This document shows, in pieces, positions 27,681 through 36,596 of a DNA stretch of 43,867 nucleotides. Origin of the DNA: Bacteroidota bacterium (GTDB lineage: Bacteria; Bacteroidota; Bacteroidia; Flavobacteriales_D; Crocinitomicaceae); contig JAJRQQ010000070.1 in the NCBI GenBank assembly GCA_024280155.1, forward strand, positions 1 to 43,867, in the 5' to 3' direction. Under the pieces are notes generated by a model that was not told the origin of the DNA, did no database searches, and was given only the letters and a program-made list of their open reading frames with translations. Positions within the stretch are counted from its first letter, which is position 1, and each line of letters starts with the position of its first letter. Made by a program: the position numbers and the translations under genes.

Positions 27681-28661
27681 ATGAATATACACATCTTAGT
27701 AACAGGTGCCGATGGTTTTATTGGCTCTCACCTAACAGAATTGTTATTAGAAAAAGGACACAAAGTAAGAGCTTTGGCTCAATATAATTCTTTTAATGAC
27801 TGGGGTTGGTTAAACAATGTGAAACATAAAAATCTGGAGATTGTAACTGGAGATATTAGAGATTCTTTTTTTTGTGAAACGATTTCAAAAAATATTGATA
27901 CTATCTACCATTTAGCTGCGCTAATAGCTATACCTTATTCATATATAGCGCCTCAGAGTTACATTGACACTAATGTATCTGGCACGTTAAATATCTGTCA
28001 AGCAGCGAAAAACAATAATGTTAAGAAAATATTAGTAACCTCTACTTCTGAAGTTTATGGTACTGCACAGTATGTTCCAATTGATGAAAAACATCCTAAG
28101 CAACCACAATCCCCGTATTCTGCTTCAAAAATAAGTGCTGACATGCTAGCGTTAAGTTATTATAACTCTTTCAACTTACCTGTTACGATCGTTAGACCAT
28201 TTAACACTTACGGCCCAAGGCAGTCCTCTAGAGCAATAATCCCTACTATAATTTCTCAAATTGCTAACGGAATAACAGAGATCAAATTAGGTGACTTATC
28301 TCCTACAAGAGATTTCAATTTTGTACGCGACACTTGTCTCGGCTTTATTAGTATTGCCGAAGCTCCAAATACGAATGGGAAAGAAATTAATATAGCAAGT
28401 AATTCTGAAATATCAATAGCAGACACTTTAGAAATGATTGCTAACTTAATGAAAGTTGATGTTACCTTCATTCAGGAAAAGGAAAGAATGCGGCCAGGAA
28501 AATCTGAAGTTTTCAGATTGTACGGAGATAATACTCTCATACATTCCTTAACAGGACACACACCTAAAACTACTTTAGAAGAGGGTCTTATGGAGACAAT
28601 AAATTGGTTTACAAAAAAAGAAAATCTTGCGAAATACAAGACTGACATATATAATGTTTGA
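27681..28661 (+). CDS. legB: NAD-dependent NDP-sugar 4,6-dehydratase, LegB type
   Basis: The 326-residue extended short-chain dehydrogenase has the NAD-binding glycine motif TGADGFIGSHL, the family-specific VRALAQYNSFNDWGWL block, a TSTSEVYGTA active-site segment, and the catalytic Y-x-x-x-K in SPYSASKISAD. LegB enzymes convert an NDP-N-acetylglucosamine to the 4-keto-6-deoxy sugar on the way to legionaminic acid or bacillosamine-type sugars. The gene is followed four bases later by a DegT aminotransferase, the expected next enzyme. Neu5Ac/legionaminate synthase and NDP-sugar hydrolysing epimerase genes are absent from this window. Confidence 0.85.
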   Translation: MNIHILVTGADGFIGSHLTELLLEKGHKVRALAQYNSFNDWGWLNNVKHKNLEIVTGDIRDSFFCETISKNIDTIYHLAALIAIPYSYIAPQSYIDTNVSGTLNICQAAKNNNVKKILVTSTSEVYGTAQYVPIDEKHPKQPQSPYSASKISADMLALSYYNSFNLPVTIVRPFNTYGPRQSSRAIIPTIISQIANGITEIKLGDLSPTRDFNFVRDTCLGFISIAEAPNTNGKEINIASNSEISIADTLEMIANLMKVDVTFIQEKERMRPGKSEVFRLYGDNTLIHSLTGHTPKTTLEEGLMETINWFTKKENLAKYKTDIYNV

Positions 28662-28664
28662 TTT

Positions 28665-29801
28665 ATGGTTTATAAAATACCCTTATTCAAATTAAACTTC
28701 AATCACTTAGAAGAAGAGGCTGTTGTTTCTACCCTTAAAAGTAAATGGATTTCAATTGGACCTAAATGCAATGAATTTGAACAAGACTTTAGCAAGATGC
28801 TTAATTCAAGTCATGCTATTTCTTTATCCAATTGTACATCAGCACTTCACTTATCTCTTCTTGCCTTAAACATTAAAGAAGGAGATGAAGTACTTTGCCC
28901 ATCATTAACATTTGCAGCAACTGTCAATAGTATTAAATATATTAATGCTATTCCCATTTTTTGCGACATTGATAGTGTCGAAAATCCAACTATAAGTGTC
29001 GAGGATATAAAAAAAAAGATTACACCTAAAACAAAAGCCATAATACTCATGCATTTTGCAGGTTACTCCTGTGATATGACTGAAATTATGGCTGTTGCTA
29101 AGAAAAACAACATTAAGGTTATTGAAGACGCCTGTCATTCTCCTTTGTCTGAATATAAAAATCAAAAGCTGGGTACAATTGGTGATATTGGTTGTTTTAG
29201 TTTTTTCTCAAACAAAAATATATCTACAGGAGAAGGAGGAATGATTGTCACTAATAATCATGAAATTGACAAAAGAATTAGGCTCTTACGTTCACATGGA
29301 ATGACAACAATGTCTTACGATAGATCAAAAGGACACGCTACCACCTACGATATTGAATCTCTCGGCTATAATGCAAGAATGGATGATATAAGAGCATCAA
29401 TAGGCATTGTACAACTAAAAAAACTGAAACCAGATTTAGAGAAAAGAAAAGTAATACGAGCAAAATACATTGAACTTCTTAAAGACACAAAAAGTATAGA
29501 TATTCCTTTTTCAAATCGAACTGATTTTTCTTCGAACTACATATTTCCAATTGTACTCAAAGATTCTACAAATGAAAAAAGAGATAAATGCCGAGAACGA
29601 CTTCACAAGAAAGGAATACAAACTAGTTTGCACTACCCTTCAATTCATCTCTTTTCAATTTATAAAAATGACTCGGTTCCATTACCAATAACAGAGTATT
29701 TTTCAAATAACACTATGACATTACCTATGTATGGAAGTTTAACTTCTGAAGAAATCATCTTTATTTGTACTACTTTAAATGAGATATTGAATGAATTATG
29801 A
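28665..29801 (+). CDS. DegT/DnrJ/EryC1-type PLP-dependent sugar aminotransferase
   Basis: The 378-residue protein starts MVYKIPLFKLNFNHLEEEAV. Motifs are LSNCTSALHLSLLAL (cofactor phosphate binding), EVLCPSLTFAATVN, KVIEDACHSPLSEY (Asp contacting the pyridine nitrogen) and FSFFSNKNISTGEGGMI, where the lysine of SNKN is the PLP-binding residue. It would aminate the 4-keto sugar made by the LegB-type dehydratase. Adjacent to legB it is functionally LegC-like, although sequence alone does not separate LegC from other DegT enzymes. Its last codons overlap the ATP-grasp gene by 11 bases. Confidence 0.87.
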   Translation: MVYKIPLFKLNFNHLEEEAVVSTLKSKWISIGPKCNEFEQDFSKMLNSSHAISLSNCTSALHLSLLALNIKEGDEVLCPSLTFAATVNSIKYINAIPIFCDIDSVENPTISVEDIKKKITPKTKAIILMHFAGYSCDMTEIMAVAKKNNIKVIEDACHSPLSEYKNQKLGTIGDIGCFSFFSNKNISTGEGGMIVTNNHEIDKRIRLLRSHGMTTMSYDRSKGHATTYDIESLGYNARMDDIRASIGIVQLKKLKPDLEKRKVIRAKYIELLKDTKSIDIPFSNRTDFSSNYIFPIVLKDSTNEKRDKCRERLHKKGIQTSLHYPSIHLFSIYKNDSVPLPITEYFSNNTMTLPMYGSLTSEEIIFICTTLNEILNEL

Positions 29802-30974
29802 TTCTACACTATTGATATTTGGGGGTGGACAACTTCAAGTATCAATAATTAAACTTTGTAAGACTTTAAAAATAAGAAGTGTAGTTATTGACCCTGATAA
29901 GAATTCTGTTGGAAAAGATTTTGCTGACCTGTTTTTCGTTGTTGACGGAAAAGATTTTGAGAAAACTTGTACTATCATTGAAAATTATGGAGTAAAAGGC
30001 ATCATAACTTCATCTACAGACAAACCATTAAAAATGATGGCAAAGGTCGCAATGAAATATGATTTCCCTTTTTTTCAGAGGAGACTGCTGACACCTGTAC
30101 CAACAAGGTAAAAATGAAGTCTGTTTTTTTAAGAAACAACATTTCATGTGCTAAAGGAACCATAATTACCAGTCTTAAAGGAATTAAATCTTATCCGTGC
30201 ATCATAAAACCTTTAAGTAACTCTGGAAGTAGAGGTGTTTTTTATTGTGAAAATAAAAATGAAGCAGAGCGACTATTACCAGAAAGTTTAATCCATTCTG
30301 ATAATGGTGATATTTTAACTGAAGAGGTATTAGAAGGAAAGGAGTATAGTGTTGAATCTATTCATTTTAATAACACAACAGAAGTAATTCAGGTAACTGA
30401 GAAAATAACATCTGATTTCCCAGAAAATGTTGAGTTTGGACACATTGCTCCGGCTATGATTTCTAAAGAAGTGAAAAATAATATTGTTTTAATTGTCAAT
30501 AAAATCAGTAAAGCTTTCAATTTTAAAAATTGTGCTTCTCATACTGAAATTAAAATAAATGAATCCGGTGAAATTAGAGTTATAGAAACTAGTCCCCGAC
30601 TAGGGGGGGATTATATTTCATCTACACTTGTTCCTAATTCAACTGGTTTTAACATTGAAGAATCTTTAATTAAAACCGCATTAAAACAACCACAACCCCC
30701 TCTAAGTCAAGATGGTAATTTTTGCGCCATCTTCTTTTTAAAACTAAAACAAGGCGCAATTTCAAAAATTGACGAAGAGAAATTCCCAATCATAAATGAC
30801 AAACTAATTTCTTTCCGCTTTGAATTACAAGAAGGAGATAAAATAGCCCCCATTAAGAATAGTCTAGACAGATATGGCTACTATATCATAAAGGCTGATA
30901 CAATTCAAGAGATCTTTAATAGAAAAGTAAATTATTTTAAGTACTTTGAAGATGCAATTGAAATATTGCCGTAA
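29791..30974 (+). CDS. ATP-grasp ligase in the amino-sugar cluster, frameshifted as read
   Basis: The N-terminal pre-ATP-grasp domain (LLIFGGGQLQVSIIKLCKTL, VVIDPDKNSVGKDFAD) is in one frame. The frame breaks in the seven-T run at 30069-30075. Adding one T gives FPFFSEETADTCTNKVKMKS and joins the catalytic domain (YPCIIKPLSNSGSRGVF, TEEVLEGKEYSVES, GHIAPAM, HTEIKINESGEIRVIETSPRLGGDYI with the Mg-binding residues), about 394 residues in total. ATP-grasp ligases form an amide or related bond between a carboxylate and an amine using ATP. Between an aminotransferase and a GNAT, it plausibly attaches an amino or organic acid to the 4-amino group of the sugar. The identity of the acid is unknown. 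Confidence 0.8.
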
Positions 30975-30993
30975 ATTTTAAATTTCGAAAAAT

Positions 30994-31542
30994 ATGCTAA
31001 TCGGAGAAAAAACAATATTAAGACCATTAAAAAAGGATGACAGTAAGTTATTTTATGAATGGAGAAATAATATAAACTTCATTGAACTTGCCCAAAGTTT
31101 ACGTTTTCCCAAACATGAACTACTAGAAGAAGAATGGCTCAATAATGCCATGTTAGACACTTCAAATAGAAATATCTACTTTATTATTGAGGAAAAAAAA
31201 ACTCGGACTGCTATTGGATTTGCATCATTAAATCAAATCGATTGGATATCGAGACATGCCTTTGCTGGATTTACAATTATGGAAAATGATTTTAAAGGAA
31301 AAGATTTATCACACGACGGTCTTTATACACTATTCAATTATGCTTTTAATCAGCTAAATATGAATAAAATATTAGGCCACCTATTAGAAAGTAACACTGT
31401 GTCACAAAAAATGTGCATGAAAGTAGGCTATGAAATTGAAGGCACACTAAAAGACCATTATTACTGGAACAACAAATATCATAATGTATTATTTTTATCT
31501 GCCTTTAAAGATAATTTCAACTTAATGTTCAGCTCAAAATGA
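30994..31542 (+). CDS. GNAT-family N-acetyltransferase, PseH/LegH-like
   Basis: The 182-residue protein opens LIGEKTILRPLKKDDSKLFYEWRNN, the typical start of sugar- and ribosomal-type GNAT enzymes. It has an acetyl-CoA loop-like segment (ENDFKGKDLSHDGLYTLFNYAF) and the conserved ending LESNTVSQKMCMKVGYEIEGTLKDHYYWNNKY, in which N and Y position the acetyl group. Related enzymes (PseH, LegH) acetylate the 4-amino group of UDP- or GDP-linked amino sugars. Context directly after the aminotransferase and ATP-grasp genes agrees. It overlaps the next gene by four bases. Confidence 0.8.
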   Translation: MLIGEKTILRPLKKDDSKLFYEWRNNINFIELAQSLRFPKHELLEEEWLNNAMLDTSNRNIYFIIEEKKTRTAIGFASLNQIDWISRHAFAGFTIMENDFKGKDLSHDGLYTLFNYAFNQLNMNKILGHLLESNTVSQKMCMKVGYEIEGTLKDHYYWNNKYHNVLFLSAFKDNFNLMFSSK

Positions 31543-32588
31543 AACATGAAATAATTATAGACAAAGACATTAGTTTAATGTCAGCGTTAAAACTCATGGA
31601 TGAGTTAAAATGTAAACTACTACTTGTTACATCACTTAATACATTTATCGGCGTATTAAGTGTTGGTGATATCCAAAGGGCTATTATTAAGAATATCACT
31701 CTAGACACGAAGGTTCATGAAATACTTCGTTCAATTATTACCGTCGCAAATTCAGATGAGAAGTATGACGATATAAAAAAACGAATGCTTGAATTAAGGA
31801 CAGAGTGCATGCCTGTTGTTGATGAAAAGAATGAATTGGTTGATATTCTCTTTTGGGATGATCTTTTTGAGAATAAAGAAAAAGTAGTTTCAAAAATTGG
31901 CCTCCCCGTAGTTATAATGGCAGGAGGGAAAGGAACAAGACTAAAGCCTTTGACTAATGTTATACCAAAACCATTAATTCCTGTTGGTGAAAAAACCATG
32001 ATTGAAACTATCATCGAAAGTTTTACCAAATATGGTGTCGAAGAATTTCACATCAGTGTCAATTACAAGTCTGATTTGATAAAATATTATTTGGATTCAA
32101 ATCCTGTAGAAAACGCAACGTTAGGTTATTTTGAAGAAACAATGCCATTGGGAACTGCTGGTAGTTTAAGCTTATTAAAAGACAAAATAGATAAACCTTT
32201 CTTTGTGACAAATTGCGACATCATAGTCGATCAAGATTACACAGAAATATACAAATACCACAAAGAAAACAAGAATGAACTCACTGTCGTCGCTGCATTA
32301 AAACACATCTCAATACCATACGGAACATTGGAAACAGGTGAGGATGGGATATTAAAAACAATTACTGAAAAACCTGAATTAACTTATTGGATAAATTCTG
32401 GCTTATATATCCTTGAACCTAGTCTGCTAGATGAAATACCTGAAAACACATTTTACCACATAACAACACTCATTGAAAAACTAAAAAGTAGCAATAGACG
32501 TGTTGGGGTTTTCCCAGTTAGTGAAGACAGCTGGAAAGATGTTGGAGAGTGGAATGAATACTTTAAATTCATTAAACTTGATAAATGA
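31539..32588 (+). CDS. CBS-domain nucleotidyltransferase, PtmE-like
   Basis: The 349-residue protein has two N-terminal CBS motifs (about residues 5-115, LLLVTSLNTFIGVLSVGDIQRAI and ECMPVVDEKNELVDILFWDDL). A sugar-phosphate nucleotidyltransferase domain follows, starting IGLPVVIMAGGKGTRLKPLT, with IPKPLIPVGEKTMIE, FFVTNCDIIVDQDY (Mg-binding Asp) and GILKTITEKP. PtmE in Campylobacter has the same CBS-NTase layout and makes GDP-glucosamine for legionaminic acid. With legB and the aminotransferase this suggests that the cluster uses its own, perhaps GDP-linked, sugar donor. The CBS domains suggest adenine-nucleotide regulation. Confidence 0.85.
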   Translation: MKHEIIIDKDISLMSALKLMDELKCKLLLVTSLNTFIGVLSVGDIQRAIIKNITLDTKVHEILRSIITVANSDEKYDDIKKRMLELRTECMPVVDEKNELVDILFWDDLFENKEKVVSKIGLPVVIMAGGKGTRLKPLTNVIPKPLIPVGEKTMIETIIESFTKYGVEEFHISVNYKSDLIKYYLDSNPVENATLGYFEETMPLGTAGSLSLLKDKIDKPFFVTNCDIIVDQDYTEIYKYHKENKNELTVVAALKHISIPYGTLETGEDGILKTITEKPELTYWINSGLYILEPSLLDEIPENTFYHITTLIEKLKSSNRRVGVFPVSEDSWKDVGEWNEYFKFIKLDK

Positions 32589-33700
32589 AAATTGTAATTC
32601 TTACTGCTATACCATTTTGGCATCCTGCTACACAAGAGTTAATAGACCAACTTAGACTAAAAGATATTGATGTTGTTGCTTTGGATATATTTCATGGTAA
32701 ATATATCAATGAGCAAAATGAACAAATAAACCTTCTCCCTTTTGGGTTAACAGGTATATTAGCTAGAATTTATCTTAAACTTTTCAGACGCCATTTTACA
32801 AAACAAAACACCAAACAATACGACATCATTGATATTCATTTCATAGAGGCTGAATACAGTAAATACATCCCAACACTTGGTAAAAAATACATTTGTTCTA
32901 TATTTGGGTCAGATTTGTTTAGAACAACATCAAAGCAAAAAAGCAAACAACAAATCTTATTTAAAAATGCGAATGGCATTGTTCTTTCGAAGAACATGTG
33001 TCCTTATTTTGAAGAGTCTTTCCCAGGTTTAGAAAGTAAATATTATTTTAATCAATATGGCTCCAACAGGTTAGATGCAATTGATACCATAATTGAAACA
33101 AAAAACATCAAGGAATTATATATAAAATATAAAATACCAAAAGGGAAAATAGTTTTGACTTGTGGATATAATGGCAAACAACAACAACAACATATCAAAC
33201 TATTGAATCAATTAACATTGTTACCCAATGAGGTGAAATCTAAACTATTTTTAGTTTTACCATTAACTTATGGTCTTAACGATGAATACTTCTTACATAT
33301 AAAAAAGGCTTTAGCAAATACTCAAATAGAGAGCCTAACATTAACAGAGTACCTTACGGATGATGAACTTATTGAAACTCGAATTATTTCTTCAATAACA
33401 ATTAACACACAAACAACCGATGCCTTATCAAGTTCTATTAAAGAAGCTTTTGTAGCTAAAGACACTGTCCTTGCTGGAGAATGGTTACCTTACGACATCT
33501 ACACTGATATGGGAGTGATATACCAAAAAATCTCATTTTCCAACGTAAATGAAAAACTTATGAATGCTATAAACAACATTGATGAGACTGAGGAAATGCG
33601 AAATGAAAATTGTAAAAAAATTCTAGCATTTGCTTCTTGGAATACATTAATAGGGAAATGGGTTAATTTATATAAAATGACATACAATGGCAGTAAATAA
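32585..33700 (+). CDS. Glycosyltransferase, GT-B fold (GT56/WecF-like)
   Basis: The 371-residue protein starts MKIVILTAIPFWHPATQEL and has two Rossmann halves. The second contains KIVLTCGYNGKQQQQHIKLL and KLFLVLPLTYGLNDEYFLHIKKAL, a pattern reminiscent of the 4-acetamido-fucosyl transferase WecF (GT56): nucleotide loop, then a P-x-x-Y-G block. Family assignment is by eye and moderate. A 4-amino sugar acceptor or donor would fit the upstream pathway. It overlaps the preceding and following genes by 4 and 14 bases, so it belongs to a continuous operon. Confidence 0.62.
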   Translation: MKIVILTAIPFWHPATQELIDQLRLKDIDVVALDIFHGKYINEQNEQINLLPFGLTGILARIYLKLFRRHFTKQNTKQYDIIDIHFIEAEYSKYIPTLGKKYICSIFGSDLFRTTSKQKSKQQILFKNANGIVLSKNMCPYFEESFPGLESKYYFNQYGSNRLDAIDTIIETKNIKELYIKYKIPKGKIVLTCGYNGKQQQQHIKLLNQLTLLPNEVKSKLFLVLPLTYGLNDEYFLHIKKALANTQIESLTLTEYLTDDELIETRIISSITINTQTTDALSSSIKEAFVAKDTVLAGEWLPYDIYTDMGVIYQKISFSNVNEKLMNAINNIDETEEMRNENCKKILAFASWNTLIGKWVNLYKMTYNGSK

Positions 33701-34598
33701 CAGCATCAATTTACCAAAGGGTAATGTTTCTTTAGATGAATTTCTCGGTGGTTATTATCAGGATTTTAGTCAAGCAATTTGTCATACAGAAAATGGTCTT
33801 TTTGGAGAAATCGATGAAAAAGGTATTCCATTCATTTATGAAGGAACAAAGAAAAATTACAGTGTCGTTTATATCATTCAATACTGTCTCATCCAATATG
33901 AATTCTTACTAAAAGATGAAAGTAATGAATCAATTAAAGATACAATATTAAATTGCCTAAACTGGTTAGATGATAATGCTGTTATTTCACATGGCTGTAA
34001 AGTCTGGAGAAGTGAAAAAAACACACATTACAACTTAGAAAAAGGTTGGATATCATCCATGTATCAAGGGCAGGCGATCTCGTTATATTTACGTGCTTTT
34101 CAACTCTTCAATAACGCTAAATACCTAGACAACGCAAAACAGATTTATGACTTTTTTGAAGTTGACTACAAAGATGGTGGTGTGAAAAGGATAGATGAAA
34201 ATGGGTACTTATGGTTTGAAGAATACCCTACCGACCCTCCTTCTTATGTTTTAAACGGATACATCTATACTATATTTGGCATATTGGATTACTATAGAGT
34301 TACCAAAGATGAGCATGCTTTGATTACATATAATAAATGCATCGATACGCTTAAAGCTAATTTACACAAATACGATGTTTGGTATTGGTCTGTATATGAC
34401 CAAAAAAAAGAAGAATTGGTTTCTTACTATTATCAGAAGAATGTGCATATACCGCTTATGGAAATAATGTATGCCTTGACAAAAGATGCACTATTTGATA
34501 AATATGGAAAAAAATGGAAGAAAAACCTAGACAGTAGATTGTGCAGGTTCGTTGTGTTTTTCATGTATCGCATTAAACCTAGACTTAAAAAACAATAA
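33687..34598 (+). CDS. D-glucuronyl C5-epimerase-like protein (C5-epim_C domain)
   Basis: The 303-residue all-alpha (alpha/alpha toroid-like) protein contains KGWISSMYQGQAISLYLRAFQLF, NAKQIYDFFEV, and the signature stretch GYLWFEEYPTDPPSYVLNGYIYTIFGILDYYR, which matches the C-terminal catalytic domain of heparan/heparosan glucuronyl C5-epimerases. Candidate active-site residues are the E-E-Y and the later YYYQKNVH. Those enzymes turn glucuronate into iduronate in a polymer or oligosaccharide. In a bacterial Wzx-type locus it may act on the lipid-linked repeat unit or polymer. No signal peptide is seen, so cytoplasmic action is implied. No sulfotransferase is nearby. Confidence 0.7.
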   Translation: MAVNNSINLPKGNVSLDEFLGGYYQDFSQAICHTENGLFGEIDEKGIPFIYEGTKKNYSVVYIIQYCLIQYEFLLKDESNESIKDTILNCLNWLDDNAVISHGCKVWRSEKNTHYNLEKGWISSMYQGQAISLYLRAFQLFNNAKYLDNAKQIYDFFEVDYKDGGVKRIDENGYLWFEEYPTDPPSYVLNGYIYTIFGILDYYRVTKDEHALITYNKCIDTLKANLHKYDVWYWSVYDQKKEELVSYYYQKNVHIPLMEIMYALTKDALFDKYGKKWKKNLDSRLCRFVVFFMYRIKPRLKKQ

Positions 34599-34600
34599 TT

Positions 34601-35125
34601 ATGTTATTCATTCGAAAAATAAAATCATTATTCAAGATAATGTCCGGTGTAAATAAAAACTACCCCAAAGGCATGAATAGCACCGTTGATGGCCTTTCTG
34701 AATTAGTGGTTATTGGTTCCAATTTTATTTCAGCTCCAGGTTCAATCATCTTAGCACACGATGCAAGTACAATTACCCATTCAGGTAAAACAAGAATAGA
34801 AAAGACAATAATTGGTGATGATGTTTTTCTTGGTGCAAACTCAGTTATTCTTGCAGGAACAATAATTGGAAATGGATGCATTATCGGTGCAGGAGCTATT
34901 GTTTCAAAAGTAATACCTCCAAATTCTGTTGTCGTCGGAAACCCTGGTAAAGTTGTTATGACAGTCAGTGAATATATTCAGAAATGCGAAGACAGAAATG
35001 TATTATATGATTTACCCCCAGAAGTATTAAAAAAGCATGGAACTGGTGTTAGATATACACATCAAGAAATTGAACAGATGAAACTTCATGTTACTGCACT
35101 TTACAAAAAAAGAAACAAAGAATAA
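34601..35125 (+). CDS. Left-handed beta-helix (hexapeptide) acyltransferase
   Basis: The 174-residue protein has the hexapeptide-repeat pattern in TIIGDDVFLGANSVILAGTIIGNGCIIGAGAIVSKVIPPNSVVVGNPGKVV. A histidine (ILAHDAS or THSGKT) upstream of the coils is the likely catalytic base, and a helical C-terminus closes the trimer (KKHGTGVRYTHQEIEQM). It is the CapG/VatD/LacA-type O-acetyltransferase shape and probably acetylates a sugar of the surface glycan. Closely spaced within the operon. Confidence 0.83.
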   Translation: MLFIRKIKSLFKIMSGVNKNYPKGMNSTVDGLSELVVIGSNFISAPGSIILAHDASTITHSGKTRIEKTIIGDDVFLGANSVILAGTIIGNGCIIGAGAIVSKVIPPNSVVVGNPGKVVMTVSEYIQKCEDRNVLYDLPPEVLKKHGTGVRYTHQEIEQMKLHVTALYKKRNKE

Positions 35126-35137
35126 CTATACAATAAA

Positions 35138-36595
35138 ATGGGGAAGATAAAAGGTTTTATTGGAGAAACGGTTATTTATGGTTTTGCCAATGTTTTTTCT
35201 AGAATGTTCGCTATGATGCTAATTCCATTGTATGCAAATTACTTGGGTAAGATTGATTATTCCAATCTAGTCATGCTACAGTCCACATTTTCTATTTTAA
35301 CTTTTCTTTTGGCCCTTAATTCGGGTGTGTTTTTTTATTACTATGAATATGAGAATAAAAAGTATAGAAAATTAGTTTTCTCCTCTTGGTTTTATTATCA
35401 ATTAATTGTTGCAATTGCTATAACAATCTTACTCTTCATATTTGCTAAACCTATTACAACTATATACATCACTACCCCTAACAATTCAGAAACCTTATTC
35501 TATGCCATTTTATTAATTGGAGGACAATTTTTCCCCTACATTATTAACATCACTAATATAAACCTATTTAGAATTGACAGGAAGCCAAAAAACGTCATGT
35601 ACATTACTCTTTTAGAAGCTTTTTTCACATTAACTTTTATTGGTGTGGGGCTTCATTATTTTGAGTTTGGCATTCTTGGTGTTCTCAGTTCTCAAATTGT
35701 CGCACGCTTTATTGTAGCTATTTTGTTTTATAAAACATCATTATTTTATATCAATGCATTTTATTTCTCTAAAAAGTTATTAAAAAAACTATTCGTATTC
35801 TCATGGCCCTTTTTTATTATTAGTATTTTTTCTTGGATAATTATTAGCATCGATAAATTCATTGGAGCAGACATATTAACAAACAAAGAAGATATAGCAA
35901 TTCTCACATTAGCCATGCAATTATCAATCCCTATTACTGTTCTTGCAGATATGATTCGAATGGCAATAGGTCCGTTTATTATGTCTATTCGGTTTGAAAA
36001 GGATGCAAATAAAAGTTATCAGCAAGTTTTTGACTTATCTGTTTTTACGGCACTTGTTGTGCTGATTTCTCTTATCATAGTCACCCCCATAGTTGTTCCT
36101 TTTTTAGCAGACCAATCTTATTTAAAAGTAATATCTGTTATTCCATTAATTGCTTTTGCTAGTATTTTGTCTTTAATCTCAAACCAATTAGCTATCTGCT
36201 TCAGTTTAACAAAACAAACTGTGTTTATTTTATATGCAACTGTATTAGGTGGTGTATTTGGTATATTGATCAATGCATTATTCATGCAAAAATATGGCTT
36301 TATCGTTTCTGGATTTTCTCAAATTGCAGCATTTCTAATTATGGTAACATTCATATACTTCGTAGGGAAAAGAAGAGCAAAATTGGAGATTAAACTCTCA
36401 AGTAGTTTCAAACTAATTGCTATTACACTACTTTTTATATCTATTTTATATTACAACATGGAAAACATATTAAATGGTGAATACTTCCCTTTGTTTTTAT
36501 TTGGATGTTTATCAATCATGGGACTATTTATCACCTATCTACATTCTCAGAAAATATCAGCCAGCTATATTATTTCAAAAATCCTAAGAAAATAA
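35138..36595 (+). CDS. Oligosaccharide flippase (Wzx-like, MOP superfamily)
   Basis: The 485-residue protein has about 14 predicted helices, beginning GKIKGFIGETVIYGFANVFSRMFAMMLIPLYANYLG, the conserved Wzx N-terminus. It also has KLFVFSWPFFIISIFSWIIISIDKFIG at the start of the second half. Wzx flips undecaprenyl-diphosphate-linked repeat units to the periplasmic face for Wzy polymerisation. Together with the putative polymerase it defines the locus as Wzx/Wzy-dependent; no Wza/Wzc export genes are in the window, so O-antigen or capsule cannot be told apart. Confidence 0.9.
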   Translation: MGKIKGFIGETVIYGFANVFSRMFAMMLIPLYANYLGKIDYSNLVMLQSTFSILTFLLALNSGVFFYYYEYENKKYRKLVFSSWFYYQLIVAIAITILLFIFAKPITTIYITTPNNSETLFYAILLIGGQFFPYIINITNINLFRIDRKPKNVMYITLLEAFFTLTFIGVGLHYFEFGILGVLSSQIVARFIVAILFYKTSLFYINAFYFSKKLLKKLFVFSWPFFIISIFSWIIISIDKFIGADILTNKEDIAILTLAMQLSIPITVLADMIRMAIGPFIMSIRFEKDANKSYQQVFDLSVFTALVVLISLIIVTPIVVPFLADQSYLKVISVIPLIAFASILSLISNQLAICFSLTKQTVFILYATVLGGVFGILINALFMQKYGFIVSGFSQIAAFLIMVTFIYFVGKRRAKLEIKLSSSFKLIAITLLFISILYYNMENILNGEYFPLFLFGCLSIMGLFITYLHSQKISASYIISKILRK

Positions 36596-36596
36596 C

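Noticed and set aside
27681..32588. Complete legionaminic-acid pathway
   Set aside because: Synthase, hydrolysing epimerase and CMP-transferase genes are not in the window, so only the shared early steps are supported.
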